Shown: in pieces, positions 28,897 through 39,856 of the stretch | Numbering within the stretch: the stretch's first letter is position 1 | How the letters are laid out: each line of letters starts with the position of its first letter | Assembly (NCBI RefSeq): GCF_039621855.1 | Contig: NZ_CP155071.1 | Coordinates: forward strand, 868,001 to 932,000 | Source of the DNA: Erwinia sp. HDF1-3R | GTDB lineage: Bacteria > Pseudomonadota > Gammaproteobacteria > Enterobacterales > Enterobacteriaceae | Direction: 5' to 3' | Length of the DNA stretch: 64,000 nt | The notes under the pieces: generated by a model | Seen by the model: the letters and a program-made list of their open reading frames with translations, nothing else | The model's database searches: none | Told to the model about the DNA's origin: nothing | Translations under genes and position numbers: made by a program

Positions 28897-30057
28897 ATGA
28901 AATCAGCGCTTACGCGGCTACTGAAAAATGAAGCAACCGGTGGGGTAATACTGATTATCGCTGCGGCGGTGGCGATGTTCCTGGCCAATAATGCCGGAAC
29001 CCAGCAGGCTTATCAGTCTATCCTCTCCATGCCGGTGGCGTTTCGTTTTGGCGCGCTGGATATCAGTAAGGATCTGCTGCTGTGGGTCAATGATGCACTC
29101 ATGGCGCTCTTCTTTTTAATGATCGGGCTGGAGGTGAAGCACGAGCTGCATTCCGGTTCGCTGGCGACGCGTGAACGGGCGATGTTTCCGCTGATCGCGG
29201 CCATTGGCGGGATGATTGCGCCAGGTGCCATCTTTGCGCTGTTTAACCATAGTCATTCCCTGGCTATTCACGGCTGGGCAATCCCAACCGCAACGGATAT
29301 TGCTTTCGCTCTGGGGATCCTGGCGCTGCTGGGCAGCCGCGTGCCGCCTGCACTCAAAATGTTCCTGATGGCGCTGGCGGTGATTGATGACCTCGGCGCC
29401 ATTCTGATTATCGCTTTCTTCTATACCCAGGATCTGTCGGTAGCCTCGCTGTGCGTGGCTGGCGGTGCAATTGCGGTGCTGGCGCTGCTCAACCGTTTTG
29501 GCGTGCGTAACCTGTCCGTCTACATGTTGGTGGGAATGGTGCTCTGGGTGGCGGTGCTGAAATCGGGCGTTCATGCCACACTGGCAGGCGTTATTCTGGG
29601 CTTCTTTATCCCGCTGGAGAAACAGAACGGCCACTCTCCGGCTATCCATCTGGCCCATAGCCTGGCACCCTGGGTAAGCTGGCTTATCCTGCCGCTGTTT
29701 GCCTTCGCCAACGCGGGCGTCTCATTAACCGGCGTATCGCTGAACGGCGTGTTTTCCACCGTGCCGCTGGGCATCATTCTGGGTTTGTTTATCGGTAAAC
29801 CGCTGGGGATCACGCTGATCTGCTGGCTGGCCGTCAAGCTTCGTATCGCCGCACTGCCGGAGAGTACGCGAATGCGGGATATTTCTGCCATCGGCGTTTT
29901 ATGTGGTATCGGCTTTACGATGTCGATATTTATTGCTTCGCTGGCTTTCGATGCGGCGCATCAGGAGATGGTGACCCTGGCTAAGATCGGTATTCTCTTT
30001 GGATCAGTGATTTCGGCGGTGGTCGGTTATATTCTACTGCGTATTAAACTGCGTTAG
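28897..30057 (+). CDS. nhaA: Na+/H+ antiporter NhaA
   Basis: Electrogenic antiporter exchanging one Na+ or Li+ for two H+ at alkaline pH. It has 386 residues and 12 membrane segments, as in E. coli (388). The ion-binding aspartates are present: Asp134 in [11 protein letters not shown] and Asp164-Asp165 in AVIDDLGAI (E. coli 133, 163, 164), and the pH-sensing His of [10 protein letters not shown]. Start chosen at ATG 28897, nine bases after AGGA; the ATG at 28888 directly abuts that site and would be poorly placed. In E. coli the regulator nhaR follows; here it is missing from this locus. Confidence 0.96.
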   Translation: MKSALTRLLKNEATGGVILIIAAAVAMFLANNAGTQQAYQSILSMPVAFRFGALDISKDLLLWVNDALMALFFLMIGLEVKHELHSGSLATRERAMFPLIAAIGGMIAPGAIFALFNHSHSLAIHGWAIPTATDIAFALGILALLGSRVPPALKMFLMALAVIDDLGAILIIAFFYTQDLSVASLCVAGGAIAVLALLNRFGVRNLSVYMLVGMVLWVAVLKSGVHATLAGVILGFFIPLEKQNGHSPAIHLAHSLAPWVSWLILPLFAFANAGVSLTGVSLNGVFSTVPLGIILGLFIGKPLGITLICWLAVKLRIAALPESTRMRDISAIGVLCGIGFTMSIFIASLAFDAAHQEMVTLAKIGILFGSVISAVVGYILLRIKLR

Positions 30058-30357
30058 CATCAGATTATATTCCGGACTCCAGTCTGCCTGGTGAATAATC
30101 TGATAATGATTAGCAGGCTATTTTTTATTTAATGCCAGTTATTCCTGTAATATCTGGCTTTATTATTTCTCCCTCCGCCGTAAAGTAATAGCGAAATTCT
30201 CAAAAAAAATGAGGCTATTTACTGTCACCTGAACCTCTCATACGCTGTCAGCTGAAGCCTCCTGAGGCTGCGTTCTTTCTAATCAATATGACTGAATGAC
30301 TTTACTGATTCGTGTCACGAATGAGCAGTTAATAGTATTTATTTTTAGGGTAGTATA
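30058..30357. other. AT-rich interval between nhaA and the oxidoreductase gene
   Basis: Three hundred bases, AT-rich, no gene recognised and no strong terminator hairpin seen after nhaA. It occupies the position where nhaR would start and should hold the promoter of the next gene. Confidence 0.5.
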
Positions 30358-31713
30358 TTGAAAATCAACAATAAAAGTATAGTAAGGGAGAGCGGCGCTG
30401 CGCTGGTTCCCTCTTACCCGATCCTGGGTTTATCCCTGCGATGGACACCACTGAGTTATTACCAGCGGCTATTTCTGTTGGTCACGCTGGTCAATACCTT
30501 TTTTTTAATTTACGGGGTGACCTCAGGTCACTGGTGGTCTGAAAAAGGGATACAGCTGGTCGATATCAGTAATATGGTATTGGTTAATTTGGCCATCGCC
30601 GTACTGATCCGTCAGCAATATATTATCAATTTTCTCTTTCGTCTGGTGTGGCGGGTTCCGCTGAGCTGGCCGTTATTTGTCCGACGTCGGCTGGCTAAAG
30701 TATATCATTTTGGTGGCCTGCATTCCGGCTGTGCACTCTTTGCCTGTCTGTGGCTTATCGTATTCAGTGCTGCGGTTTATTATCATCATTGCCACGCCTT
30801 GCCCAATGTCTCTGCTGCGCTGGTAACGATCAATGCCCTGCTGGCCGCGCTGCTGGCAATCATTACAATAATGGCGCATCCGGCGATCCGCAGGCGATAC
30901 CACAATCTGTTTGAGCACGTACACCGGTATGTCGGCTGGGCCGCGCTGCTGCTCTCCTGGGGGCAGGCGGTCTGTTTTACCCGCGACTGCAACGGCGGCC
31001 TGTGGTCATTACTGACGCTGGCGAAAACGCCGGCCTTCTGGACGCTTTTGGCGATTACCGGCAGTATTATTTTGCCGTGGCTGCGCCTGAGAAAAGTGCC
31101 GGTCACCATTGAGCGCCCGTCAGAACACGCCGCGATTGTGAGCTTTGATTTGCCGCGGGATCCTTTTGCCGGATCCTCTTTTGCCATCAGTCGCTCCCCG
31201 CTATCGGAGTGGCACGCTTTTGCTAATATCCCGTTCAGCGATCGTAGCGGCTGTCGTATGTTGATATCGCGGGCCGGAGACTGGACCAGCCGCTTTATCG
31301 ACTCGCCTCCTTCCCATGTCTGGTTCAAAGGCCTCCCCACCCCGGGGGTCGGCAGCGTCGGGAAAATTTTTCATTCGGTAATTTATGTCGCCACCGGTAG
31401 CGGCATCGGACCACTGTTGCCCCACCTGATGACGCTAAACCGACCCCGGCGCTTAATCTGGTCGACGCGCAACCCGCGACTGACCTATGGCGACGAAATG
31501 GTAGACGAAATCATCCGGCTACAACCCGATGTGTTGATCTGGGATACCGATGCGCACGGCAAGCCGGATTTATTACAGCTGGCATTACAACTGGCAGACG
31601 AGAGCGGGGCGGAAGCGGTGATTTGCATCGCCAACCGTAAGTTAACCGATTATGTGATAGAGGGATGTGAAGCGCATGGCGTAGCGGCCTATGGCGCAAT
31701 CTGGGATTCCTGA
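30358..31713 (+). CDS. TmpA-like membrane flavo-oxidoreductase
   Basis: A 451-residue protein. Residues about 35-245 contain five to six hydrophobic segments with conserved histidines (YHFGGLHSGCA, AVYYHHCHALP, FEHVHRYVGWAALLLSW), as in ferric-reductase-like membrane domains. From about 250 a soluble ferredoxin-reductase-like part follows: VTIERPSEHAAIVSFDL (FAD-side barrel), then YVATGSGIGPLLPHL, the nucleotide-binding Gly motif, and RRLIWSTRNPRLTYGDEMVDEI. This resembles the TmpA family of fungal transmembrane oxidoreductases and the tails of some fungal NRPS-like reductases. Donor and acceptor are unknown. The start is a TTG with AGGG eight bases upstream; no ATG is found in frame before residue 77, so TTG is the best choice. 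Stands in place of nhaR. Confidence 0.65.
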   Translation: MKINNKSIVRESGAALVPSYPILGLSLRWTPLSYYQRLFLLVTLVNTFFLIYGVTSGHWWSEKGIQLVDISNMVLVNLAIAVLIRQQYIINFLFRLVWRVPLSWPLFVRRRLAKVYHFGGLHSGCALFACLWLIVFSAAVYYHHCHALPNVSAALVTINALLAALLAIITIMAHPAIRRRYHNLFEHVHRYVGWAALLLSWGQAVCFTRDCNGGLWSLLTLAKTPAFWTLLAITGSIILPWLRLRKVPVTIERPSEHAAIVSFDLPRDPFAGSSFAISRSPLSEWHAFANIPFSDRSGCRMLISRAGDWTSRFIDSPPSHVWFKGLPTPGVGSVGKIFHSVIYVATGSGIGPLLPHLMTLNRPRRLIWSTRNPRLTYGDEMVDEIIRLQPDVLIWDTDAHGKPDLLQLALQLADESGAEAVICIANRKLTDYVIEGCEAHGVAAYGAIWDS

Positions 31714-31735
31714 ACGGCTCACCAGATGACAGGCA

Positions 31736-31766
31736 AAAAAAAACCGGCTAAGCCGGTTTTTTTTTT
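31736..31766. terminator. Bidirectional terminator between oxidoreductase gene and rpsT
   Basis: AACCGGCT / AGCCGGTT with one-base loop, flanked by a run of A on the left and a run of T on the right, so it can serve both converging genes. Confidence 0.93.
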
Positions 31767-31790
31767 CAAAGCCAGATAACAGCGTGGCGA

Positions 31791-32054
31791 TTAAGCCAGT
31801 TTGTTGATCTGTGCAGCCAGGTTTGCTTTATGACGTGCAGCTTTGTTTTTGTGGATCAGGCCTTTAGCTGCCTGACGGTCCACAAGAGGCTGCATTTCAT
31901 TAAATGCATTCTGCGCAGCTGCTTTATCGCCAGTAGCGATAGCCGCGTATACTTTCTTAATAAAAGTACGCATCATTGAACGACGGCTAGCGTTGTGCTT
32001 ACGACGCTTCTCAGACGTTACAGCGCGTTTCTTAGCTGATTTGATATTAGCCAA
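31791..32054 (-). CDS. rpsT: 30S ribosomal protein S20
   Basis: Primary 16S rRNA-binding protein of the small subunit, 87 residues, rich in Lys, Arg and Ala ([20 protein letters not shown]). The start codon is TTG, preceded by GGGAG. E. coli rpsT also uses UUG and is autoregulated at translation, so the unusual start is conserved and probably functional. Confidence 0.97.
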   Translation of the reverse strand: MANIKSAKKRAVTSEKRRKHNASRRSMMRTFIKKVYAAIATGDKAAAQNAFNEMQPLVDRQAAKGLIHKNKAARHKANLAAQINKLA

Positions 32055-32311
32055 GGTCCAACTCCCAAATAGTTCTATGAGGACAATTCAAAGGCCGAGG
32101 AATATGCCTCTTTCGCCCATGGTTGTCAATGGATTTGTGCAAATAAGCGCCGCTAAAAAAACGACGCCTGGTTACGTTTCGATGGCGCAAGATTCTACCA
32201 GCTTCGGCCAGATGAATACAGCTTAATCACAAGAAAAATAAGAATGACGGGCGCAGACCGCTTTGGGCAGGGAAAATGGCGGTAAGAAAGCGCTAAAGGG
32301 GCATTACCGGG

Positions 32312-32340
32312 TTAACCTTCATCGCTGTACAAGGTATAAT
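32312..32340 (+). promoter_or_regulatory. ribF promoter
   Basis: A perfect -10 TATAAT (32335-32340) with TTAACC (32312-32317) 17 bases upstream, 29 bases before the ribF start. The remainder of 32055-32311 holds rpsT promoter sequence and nothing else I recognise. Confidence 0.7.
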
Positions 32341-32369
32341 CCGCCGATTTCCACCCATTTGAGTCAGCC

Positions 32370-33308
32370 ATGAAGTTTATCCGCGGCATACATAACCTCA
32401 GGGAGCAGCATCGCGGCTGCGTACTGACTATCGGTAACTTCGATGGCGTACACCGGGGACATCAGGCATTGCTGGCACGACTCTGTGAAGAGGGGCGTCA
32501 GCGTCATCTGCCGGTGGTGGTCATGTTGTTTGAACCGCAGCCCCTGGAGCTGTTTGCGCCCGATAAAGCCCCGGCTCGCCTGACCCGGCTGCGCGAGAAG
32601 CTTCGCTACCTCAGCGAGGCGGGCGTAGACGCCGTACTGTGCGTGCGCTTCGACCCTTTGTTTGCGGGGCTGACGGCGCAGAGTTTCGTTGCCGATCTGC
32701 TGGTGAAAAAACTCGGCGTTAAATTTCTGGCGGTCGGGGATGATTTCCGCTTTGGCGCTGGTCGCCGGGGGGATTTCCTGTTATTACAGAAAGCGGGTGT
32801 CGACTATGGCTTCGATGTTGTCGGTACACAGACATTTTGTGATAACGGCAGGCGAATTAGCAGCACCGCCGTTCGACAGGCGCTGGTAGAGGATAATCTG
32901 CCGCTTGCCGCCTCACTATTGGGACATCCCTTCAGTATATCAGGCCGGGTGGTGCACGGTGATGCGCTGGGCCGGACGATAGGCTTCCCCACGGCTAACC
33001 TGCCTCTCCGACGCTTTGTGTCGCCGGTCAAAGGGGTGTATGCCGTTGAGGTCCATGGCATCAGCGAACGACCGTTGCCTGGCGTGGCGAATATCGGCAC
33101 GCGGCCTACGGTGGCAGGAGTGCGTCAGCAGCTGGAAGTTCACCTGCTGGACGTTGCAATCGACCTGTACGGGCGCCATATAGATGTGGTGCTGTGCGAA
33201 AAAATACGTAACGAGCAGCGTTTTGCTTCACTTGACGCGCTGAAAGAGCAAATTGCTAACGATGTGGTGAGCGCCCGAAGGTTTTTTGGGCTGAAAACAC
33301 CGGATTAA
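32370..33308 (+). CDS. ribF: Bifunctional riboflavin kinase / FAD synthetase RibF
   Basis: Makes FMN from riboflavin and FAD from FMN. It has 312 residues (E. coli 313). The N-terminal adenylyltransferase domain has TIGNFDGVHRGHQALL (residues about 20-35) and the ISSTAVRQAL motif; the C-terminal flavokinase domain (from about 185) has the PTAN motif in RTIGFPTANLPL, followed by GVYAVEVHG and NIGTRPTV. First gene of the ribF-ileS-lspA-fkpB-ispH run. Confidence 0.97.
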   Translation: MKFIRGIHNLREQHRGCVLTIGNFDGVHRGHQALLARLCEEGRQRHLPVVVMLFEPQPLELFAPDKAPARLTRLREKLRYLSEAGVDAVLCVRFDPLFAGLTAQSFVADLLVKKLGVKFLAVGDDFRFGAGRRGDFLLLQKAGVDYGFDVVGTQTFCDNGRRISSTAVRQALVEDNLPLAASLLGHPFSISGRVVHGDALGRTIGFPTANLPLRRFVSPVKGVYAVEVHGISERPLPGVANIGTRPTVAGVRQQLEVHLLDVAIDLYGRHIDVVLCEKIRNEQRFASLDALKEQIANDVVSARRFFGLKTPD

Positions 33309-33338
33309 CCAGAACCGAAACACGGAACCGAGAATCTG

Positions 33339-36155
33339 ATGAGTGACTATAAATCTACCCTGAACTTGCCGGAAACGGGGTTCCCGATGCGTGGCGATCT
33401 GGCCAAACGCGAACCGGGAATGCTGCAACGCTGGTATGATGATAATTTGTACGGCATCATCCGCGAAGCCAAAAAAGGGAAAAAAACCTTTATTCTGCAC
33501 GACGGCCCTCCCTACGCGAACGGCAGCATTCATATTGGTCACTCAGTCAACAAGATTCTGAAAGACATTATCGTGAAGTCCAAAGGCCTGGCGGGTTTTG
33601 ATGCGCCCTACGTGCCGGGCTGGGACTGCCATGGCCTGCCCATCGAGCATAAAGTCGAGCAGATGATCGGTAAGCCCGGCGAGAAAGTTACCGCCGCGGA
33701 GTTTCGTGCCGCCTGTCGGCAGTATGCCGCTGAGCAGGTAGAAGGGCAGAAAAAAGACTTTATCCGCCTTGGCGTGCTGGGAGACTGGGATCGCCCCTAT
33801 CTGACGATGGACTTCAAAACCGAAGCAAACATCATCCGTGCGCTGGGCAAAATCATCGGTAATGGCCATCTGCACAAAGGTGCGAAGCCGGTGCACTGGT
33901 GTATGGATTGCCGCTCCGCACTGGCTGAGGCTGAAGTTGAATATTACGATAAAACCTCCCCCTCCATTGACGTGCTGTTTAACGCCGTGGATGCCGATGC
34001 GGTGCAGGCCAAATTTGGTGTTAGCAGCGTAACCGGTCCCGTCTCGCTGGTTATCTGGACCACCACGCCGTGGACCCTGCCTGCTAACCGCGCGATCTCT
34101 CTGCACCCTGAGTTTGACTATCAGCTGGTGCAGATCGAAGGCCGTGCGCTGATTCTGGCGAAAGAGCTGGTTGAAAGCGTCATGAAACGCATTGGCGTAG
34201 CAGAGTGGCAGGTGCTGGGCGAAGTGAAAGGTGCGGCGCTGGAGCTGATGACTTTCCAGCACCCCTTCCTGGCATTAACGTCGCCTGTGGTTCTGGGTGA
34301 GCACGTGACGGTCGAAGCCGGTACCGGGGCGGTCCATACCGCCCCAGGCCACGGCCCGGATGACTATGTGATCGGCCAGAAATACGGTATCGAAGTCGCT
34401 AACCCGGTCGGTCCGGATGGCCGCTACCTGCCGGGCACTTACCCTGGGCTGGACGGTGTTAACGTCTTCAAGGCCAACGATCTGGTGGTCGAGCTGCTGC
34501 GCGAAAAGGGCGCACTGCTGCACGTCGAAAAGCTGCTGCACAGCTATCCGCACTGCTGGCGTCACAAAACGCCGATCATCTTCCGTGCAACACCGCAGTG
34601 GTTTATCAGCATGGATCAGAAAGGCCTGCGTGCGCAGTCGCTGTCTGAGATTAAAGGTGTGCAGTGGATCCCTGACTGGGGTCAGGCACGTATCGAATCC
34701 ATGGTGGCGAACCGCCCGGACTGGTGTATTTCACGTCAGCGTACCTGGGGCGTACCGATGGCGCTGTTTGTGCATAAAGATACCGAACAGCTACACCCTG
34801 ACACCCTCGCGCTGATGGAAAAAGTGGCTGAACGCGTTGAGCAGGATGGCATTCAGGCCTGGTGGGATCTCGATGCGCACGAGCTGATGGGCGCAGACGC
34901 CGACAGCTACGTGAAGGTGCCTGATACGCTCGACGTCTGGTTTGACTCAGGATCGACCAGCTACTCCGTTGTTGATGCGCGTCCGGAATTTGAGGGACAT
35001 TCGCCTGACCTCTATCTGGAGGGATCGGATCAGCACCGCGGCTGGTTTATGTCCTCGCTGATGATCTCGACGGCGATGAAGGGCAAAGCGCCTTACCGTC
35101 AGGTACTGACTCACGGCTTTACCGTGGATGGTCAGGGCCGCAAAATGTCGAAATCCATCGGTAATACCGTGTCGCCCCAGGATGTCATGAACAAGCTGGG
35201 CGGCGATATTCTGCGCCTGTGGGTCGCCTCCACCGATTATTCCGGTGAGATGGCGGTATCCGATGAGATCCTGAAACGCTCTGCGGATTCCTATCGTCGT
35301 ATCCGTAACACCGCTCGCTTCCTGCTGGCCAACCTTAACGGCTTCAACCCCGAGACCGATCGCGTTGAGCCGGAAGAGATGGTGGTACTGGATCGCTGGG
35401 CAGTGGGACGCGCCAGCGCGGCACAGGAGGACATCATCGCCTCTTACGCGCGCTATGACTTCCACGAGGTGGTCCAGCGTCTGATGCAGTTCTGCTCCAT
35501 CGAGATGGGGTCCTTCTATCTGGACATCATCAAGGACCGTCAGTACACCGCCCGGGCGAATGGCCTGGCACGTCGCAGCTGTCAGACCGCGCTGTACTAT
35601 ATTGCAGAGGCACTGGTGCGCTGGATGGCGCCAATCATGTCCTTTACCGCTGACGAAATCTGGAATGAGCTGCCGGGCAAGCGTGAAAAGTATGTCTTTA
35701 CCGGCGAGTGGTTCAACGGGCTGTTTGGCCTCGCGGACGATGAGTCAATGAACGATAGCTTCTGGGCTGAGCTGCTGAAAGTGCGCGGCGAAGTGAACAA
35801 AGTTATCGAACAGGCGCGTGCCGACAAGCGTGTAGGCGGGTCGCTGGAGGCGAGCGTTACGCTCTATGCCGATACGGCGCTGGCTGAAAAGCTGCTGAGT
35901 CTGGAGACGGAGCTGCGCTTTGTGTTACTGACCTCCTCGGTACAGGTAGCCGATTACGCGCTGGCCCCTGAAGAGGCTCAGCAGAGCGATCTGGTAAAAG
36001 GTCTTAAAATTGCTCTGCATAAGGCGGAAGGTGAGAAATGTCAGCGCTGCTGGCACTACACTACCGATGTTGGACAAAATGCTGCCTGGCCGGAAATCTG
36101 CGGGCGCTGCGTCACTAACGTAGCCGGTGACGGCGAACAGCGTAAGTTTGCATGA
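33339..36155 (+). CDS. ileS: Isoleucyl-tRNA synthetase
   Basis: Class I aminoacyl-tRNA synthetase that charges tRNA-Ile and edits mischarged valine. It has exactly the E. coli length, 938 residues. HIGH motif in [13 protein letters not shown] (residues about 58-67), editing (CP1) domain in the middle with [17 protein letters not shown] in [10 protein letters not shown] near residue 602, and a C-terminal zinc module CQRCWHY...CGRCVTN. lspA overlaps its stop codon. Confidence 0.99.
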   Translation: MSDYKSTLNLPETGFPMRGDLAKREPGMLQRWYDDNLYGIIREAKKGKKTFILHDGPPYANGSIHIGHSVNKILKDIIVKSKGLAGFDAPYVPGWDCHGLPIEHKVEQMIGKPGEKVTAAEFRAACRQYAAEQVEGQKKDFIRLGVLGDWDRPYLTMDFKTEANIIRALGKIIGNGHLHKGAKPVHWCMDCRSALAEAEVEYYDKTSPSIDVLFNAVDADAVQAKFGVSSVTGPVSLVIWTTTPWTLPANRAISLHPEFDYQLVQIEGRALILAKELVESVMKRIGVAEWQVLGEVKGAALELMTFQHPFLALTSPVVLGEHVTVEAGTGAVHTAPGHGPDDYVIGQKYGIEVANPVGPDGRYLPGTYPGLDGVNVFKANDLVVELLREKGALLHVEKLLHSYPHCWRHKTPIIFRATPQWFISMDQKGLRAQSLSEIKGVQWIPDWGQARIESMVANRPDWCISRQRTWGVPMALFVHKDTEQLHPDTLALMEKVAERVEQDGIQAWWDLDAHELMGADADSYVKVPDTLDVWFDSGSTSYSVVDARPEFEGHSPDLYLEGSDQHRGWFMSSLMISTAMKGKAPYRQVLTHGFTVDGQGRKMSKSIGNTVSPQDVMNKLGGDILRLWVASTDYSGEMAVSDEILKRSADSYRRIRNTARFLLANLNGFNPETDRVEPEEMVVLDRWAVGRASAAQEDIIASYARYDFHEVVQRLMQFCSIEMGSFYLDIIKDRQYTARANGLARRSCQTALYYIAEALVRWMAPIMSFTADEIWNELPGKREKYVFTGEWFNGLFGLADDESMNDSFWAELLKVRGEVNKVIEQARADKRVGGSLEASVTLYADTALAEKLLSLETELRFVLLTSSVQVADYALAPEEAQQSDLVKGLKIALHKAEGEKCQRCWHYTTDVGQNAAWPEICGRCVTNVAGDGEQRKFA

Positions 36156-36655
36156 TGCATAAATCAATTTTCTCGACCGGACTGCGCTGGCTGTGGCTGA
36201 TGGTGGTCGTTATCGCCATCGATTTTGCCAGTAAGCAGTGGATTATGAATACGCTGATGCTGCATGAGTCGATGCATGTGATGCCATTCTTCAACTTTTT
36301 CTATGCGCATAACTACGGGGCGGCCTTTAGCTTCCTGGCCGACAAAGGGGGCTGGCAGCGCTGGTTCTTTGCCGGTATCGCCACGGCGATTGTTATTGCG
36401 CTACTGGTGATGATGTACCGTACCGCAGCCAGTAATAAGCTGAATAATATCGCTTATGCACTGATTATTGGCGGTGCGGCAGGCAATTTGTTTGACCGCG
36501 CGTATCACGGCTTTGTGGTGGATTTTATCGACTTTTATGTTGGCGACTGGCACTTTGCGACCTTCAACATTGCCGACTCCGCTATCTGTATCGGTGCCGC
36601 ACTGATCGTACTGGAGGGTTTTTTCAGCCCGGCCAGCAAACGTGCTAAAAGCTAA
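36152..36655 (+). CDS. lspA: Lipoprotein signal peptidase LspA
   Basis: Inner-membrane aspartyl protease that removes signal peptides from diacylated prolipoproteins. It has about 167 residues and four hydrophobic segments. The catalytic Asp pair lies in [17 protein letters not shown] and [13 protein letters not shown]. Two start codons overlap the ileS stop: ATG at 36152 (ATGA overlap) and ATG at 36155; the second gives [12 protein letters not shown], closer to the E. coli start. Translation is coupled to ileS. Confidence 0.97.
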   Translation: MMHKSIFSTGLRWLWLMVVVIAIDFASKQWIMNTLMLHESMHVMPFFNFFYAHNYGAAFSFLADKGGWQRWFFAGIATAIVIALLVMMYRTAASNKLNNIAYALIIGGAAGNLFDRAYHGFVVDFIDFYVGDWHFATFNIADSAICIGAALIVLEGFFSPASKRAKS

Positions 36656-36664
36656 GGGCAGGGC

Positions 36665-37135
36665 ATGACTGATTCTGTACAGCGTGATAGCGCGGTGCTG
36701 GTGCATTTCACGTTAAAACTGGCCGACGGTTCCACCGCGGAATCCACGCGGGATAACGGAAAACCGGCGCTGTTTAGTCTGGGAGACGGTAGCCTGTCAG
36801 AGCAGCTTGAGGATGAGCTGCTCGGCCTGCACCCGGGTGATAAAAAAGCGTTCTCGCTGCAGCCTGAGGCCGCATTTGGCTCCGCCAGTCCGGATTTAAT
36901 TCAGTACTTCTCCCGCCGGGATTTTACCCAGGCGGGAGAGCCTGAAGTGGGGGCGATTATGCTGTTCAGCGGGATGGACGGGAATGAGATGCCGGGTGTT
37001 ATCCGCGAAATTTCCGGCGACTCGATTACCGTGGACTTTAACCATCCATTAGCCGGGCAGGTCATCCATTTTGATGTTGAGGTGCTGGAGATCAATCCGG
37101 TACGGGAGGCGACAAATGCAAATCCTGTTGGCTAA
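36665..37135 (+). CDS. fkpB: FKBP-type peptidyl-prolyl isomerase FkpB
   Basis: SlpA/FkpB-type cis-trans prolyl isomerase and chaperone, 156 residues (E. coli 149). An FKBP fold interrupted by an IF (insert-in-flap) chaperone domain: [20 protein letters not shown] at the start, [19 protein letters not shown] and [15 protein letters not shown], then the insert, ending [17 protein letters not shown]. The C-terminal extension [11 protein letters not shown] overlaps the ispH start by 20 bases. Confidence 0.96.
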   Translation: MTDSVQRDSAVLVHFTLKLADGSTAESTRDNGKPALFSLGDGSLSEQLEDELLGLHPGDKKAFSLQPEAAFGSASPDLIQYFSRRDFTQAGEPEVGAIMLFSGMDGNEMPGVIREISGDSITVDFNHPLAGQVIHFDVEVLEINPVREATNANPVG

Positions 37136-38069
37136 TCCTCGTGGATTCTGTGCGGGCGTTGATCGCGCGATCAGTATTGTGGAGCGCGCGCTGGAGATGT
37201 ATGGCGCGCCTATTTACGTGCGGCATGAGGTAGTACACAACCGCTACGTGGTGAATAGCCTGCGCGAGCGCGGGGCTATTTTCATTGAGGAGATCGGGGA
37301 AGTGCCGGACGGTTCGATTCTGATCTTCTCCGCTCATGGCGTATCCCAGGCCGTTCGCGCAGAAGCCAGGGCGCGCAGCCTGACCATGCTGTTTGACGCC
37401 ACCTGTCCGCTGGTCACAAAAGTGCATATGGAAGTGGCGCGCGCCAGCCGTAAGGGGACGGAGGCGATACTGATTGGTCATGCCGGCCACCCTGAGGTGG
37501 AAGGCACGATGGGCCAGTACAGCAACCCTGAGGGCGGAATGTACCTTGTGGAATCTCCGGCGGATGTCCTGAAGCTTGAGGTAAAGAACGATCAGAATCT
37601 GTGCTTTATGACCCAGACGACGCTGTCAGTTGATGATACGTCAGAGGTGATTGATGCACTTCGCGCGCGTTTTCCAAAAATCATCGGGCCGCGTAAGGAT
37701 GATATCTGCTATGCCACCACCAACCGGCAGGAAGCGGTACGCACGCTGGCAAGGGATGCAGAAGTGGTGCTGGTGGTTGGGTCCCGCAACTCCTCTAACT
37801 CTAATCGTCTGGCCGAACTGGCACAGCGGGCGGGTAAGCTTGCCCGTCTTATTGATTCTGCCGATGATATTCAGGAAGAGTGGATTAAAGGCGTGAGCTG
37901 CGTTGGCGTGACGGCGGGTGCCTCGGCACCGGATATTCTGGTGCAGGAGGTTATTCAGCGCCTGCGCGAGTTTGGTGGCGAAGCCGCCATTGAGCTGATT
38001 GGCCGCGAAGAAAATATTGTTTTCGAGGTGCCAAAAGAGCTGCGCGTAGATATTCGGGAAGTTAACTAA
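37116..38069 (+). CDS. ispH: 4-hydroxy-3-methylbut-2-enyl diphosphate reductase IspH
   Basis: Last enzyme of the MEP isoprenoid pathway; a 4Fe-4S protein converting HMBPP to IPP and DMAPP. It has 317 residues (E. coli 316). Cluster cysteines are in [12 protein letters not shown] (Cys12), FDATCPLV, and [10 protein letters not shown]; substrate residues in [21 protein letters not shown] and RNSSNSNRL. Start at ATG 37116 with GGGAGG upstream; it overlaps fkpB by 20 bases, so translation is coupled. rihC, which follows in E. coli, is absent. Confidence 0.98.
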   Translation: MQILLANPRGFCAGVDRAISIVERALEMYGAPIYVRHEVVHNRYVVNSLRERGAIFIEEIGEVPDGSILIFSAHGVSQAVRAEARARSLTMLFDATCPLVTKVHMEVARASRKGTEAILIGHAGHPEVEGTMGQYSNPEGGMYLVESPADVLKLEVKNDQNLCFMTQTTLSVDDTSEVIDALRARFPKIIGPRKDDICYATTNRQEAVRTLARDAEVVLVVGSRNSSNSNRLAELAQRAGKLARLIDSADDIQEEWIKGVSCVGVTAGASAPDILVQEVIQRLREFGGEAAIELIGREENIVFEVPKELRVDIREVN

Positions 38070-38306
38070 TGTCGAACAGGTCGCTTTAATTCGCGACGTC
38101 TGAATAATTGGGCCAGAATCTGGAATAGCGGTAATGTTATCTTCCCTGGTGTGCTCAATAATGGCGTCAGAGCGCACTACAAGGCGATCCAGGGTGATAA
38201 GCAGAGCGTTGGCGCATGGATGCGCAAGCCGATGATCCATTCTTATAGCAGTAGCAATATATTTAAACCAGGCTCAGGCTATTATAAAACTGTTTCACTT
38301 CATTGA
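38070..38306 (+). pseudogene. Orphan coding remnant after ispH, possibly a tail-fibre C-terminus
   Basis: Immediately after the ispH stop, in the same frame, 78 codons stay open to a TGA at 38306. There is no usable start near the beginning. The reading looks protein-like: RFNSRRLNNWARIWNSGNVI, then FPGVLNNGVRAHYKAIQGD, ending KPGSGYYKTVSLH. RIWNSGN resembles a motif common near the ends of phage tail fibres, but the match is short. It is probably the 3' scrap of a lost accessory gene. The ends are those of the open frame, not of a functional gene. Confidence 0.3.
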
Positions 38307-38434
38307 AGTGTCCTGCCGCTTGCGTTATGGTTATTCTGTCCCCGATAAGGGGATGGGAAAATATTGAATACACGCTTCTTTAAGGTGATTAATCACCACA
38401 GGATGATTTTAAATAAATTTAAATGGAGTTAATA

Positions 38435-38719
38435 ATGAGAGAACTCACGCTTTCGGAAATCAATAACGTTGGGGGAGGATCATTAAGCGGCCCTGAGTTG
38501 CTGGGTATAGGCGGTGCTGGCCTGATCGTAGGAATACCCATCATCGTCGGCGGGGCAATTCTGGGCGTACCCACTCTGGGATTGGGCTTTGTAGGAATGA
38601 CCGCGGGCATAGTGCTGACGGCCCTTTCCGGCGCAATGATGATAGTGGGCATCGTGAAGACTGCTATTAGTTGTAAGCCTCACCCGATCAAGCCCGAACC
38701 CGAACCTGCTGCTTTCTAA
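38435..38719 (+). CDS. Candidate double-glycine-leader microcin or bacteriocin-like peptide
   Basis: A 94-residue product. Residues 1-15, MRELTLSEINNVGGG, match class II microcin leaders in pattern (colicin V: MRTLTLNELDSVSGG), with the GG cleavage site for a peptidase-containing ABC exporter. The predicted mature part of about 79 residues is Gly-rich and strongly hydrophobic (GIGGAGLIVGIPIIVGGAIL and a second segment GIVLTALSGAMMIVGIV), with one Cys and the tail KPHPIKPEPEPAAF. Start chosen at ATG 38435 because GGAG lies six bases upstream; the ATG at 38423 would spoil the leader. The 5' flank is AT-rich. No immunity, exporter or accessory gene adjoins it, and there is no Ser-rich C-terminus of the siderophore-microcin type. 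A non-toxic hydrophobic peptide remains possible. Confidence 0.55.
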   Translation: MRELTLSEINNVGGGSLSGPELLGIGGAGLIVGIPIIVGGAILGVPTLGLGFVGMTAGIVLTALSGAMMIVGIVKTAISCKPHPIKPEPEPAAF

Positions 38720-38746
38720 TCCCAACCTAAGCTTATAAAGTTTATG

Positions 38747-38773
38747 GCGCGCTATAACACTTATATAGCGCGC
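38747..38773. terminator. Long perfect hairpin after the microcin-like gene
   Basis: GCGCGCTATA / TATAGCGCGC, a perfect 10-bp stem with 7-base loop, 27 bases after the stop codon. No T-tract follows, so termination would need another factor. Confidence 0.5.
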
Positions 38774-38911
38774 GACGTCTTAAAGGGGTTTCACCCTTAT
38801 CCTGCCAGTTAAGTCTCTGTGTGCCGGTGTTGCACCCTGTCACCCGTTTTCACGCCCTGATATTCTGATTATGCCGTTTCGGCTCTGGCTTCTGCCCCGG
38901 AGGCTGGTTAA

Positions 38912-39778
<867 letters not shown>

Positions 39779-39826
39779 AGGTGTAGCTCTCATTTTTCAG
39801 GGTTAATGAGTGTAATATATTGATTT

Positions 39827-39856
39827 AAAGGAGGTAATAATGCCTCCTTTTTTTTA
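39827..39856 (+). terminator. dapB terminator
   Basis: AAAGGAGG (39827-39834) / CCTCCTTT (39843-39850) with 8-base loop and a run of T. Confidence 0.92.

Noticed and set aside
37641-38240. A 199-codon minus-strand frame spanning the ispH end and the gap after it
   Set aside because: Most of it is the antisense shadow of ispH; the part beyond the gene lacks any family match or start signal.
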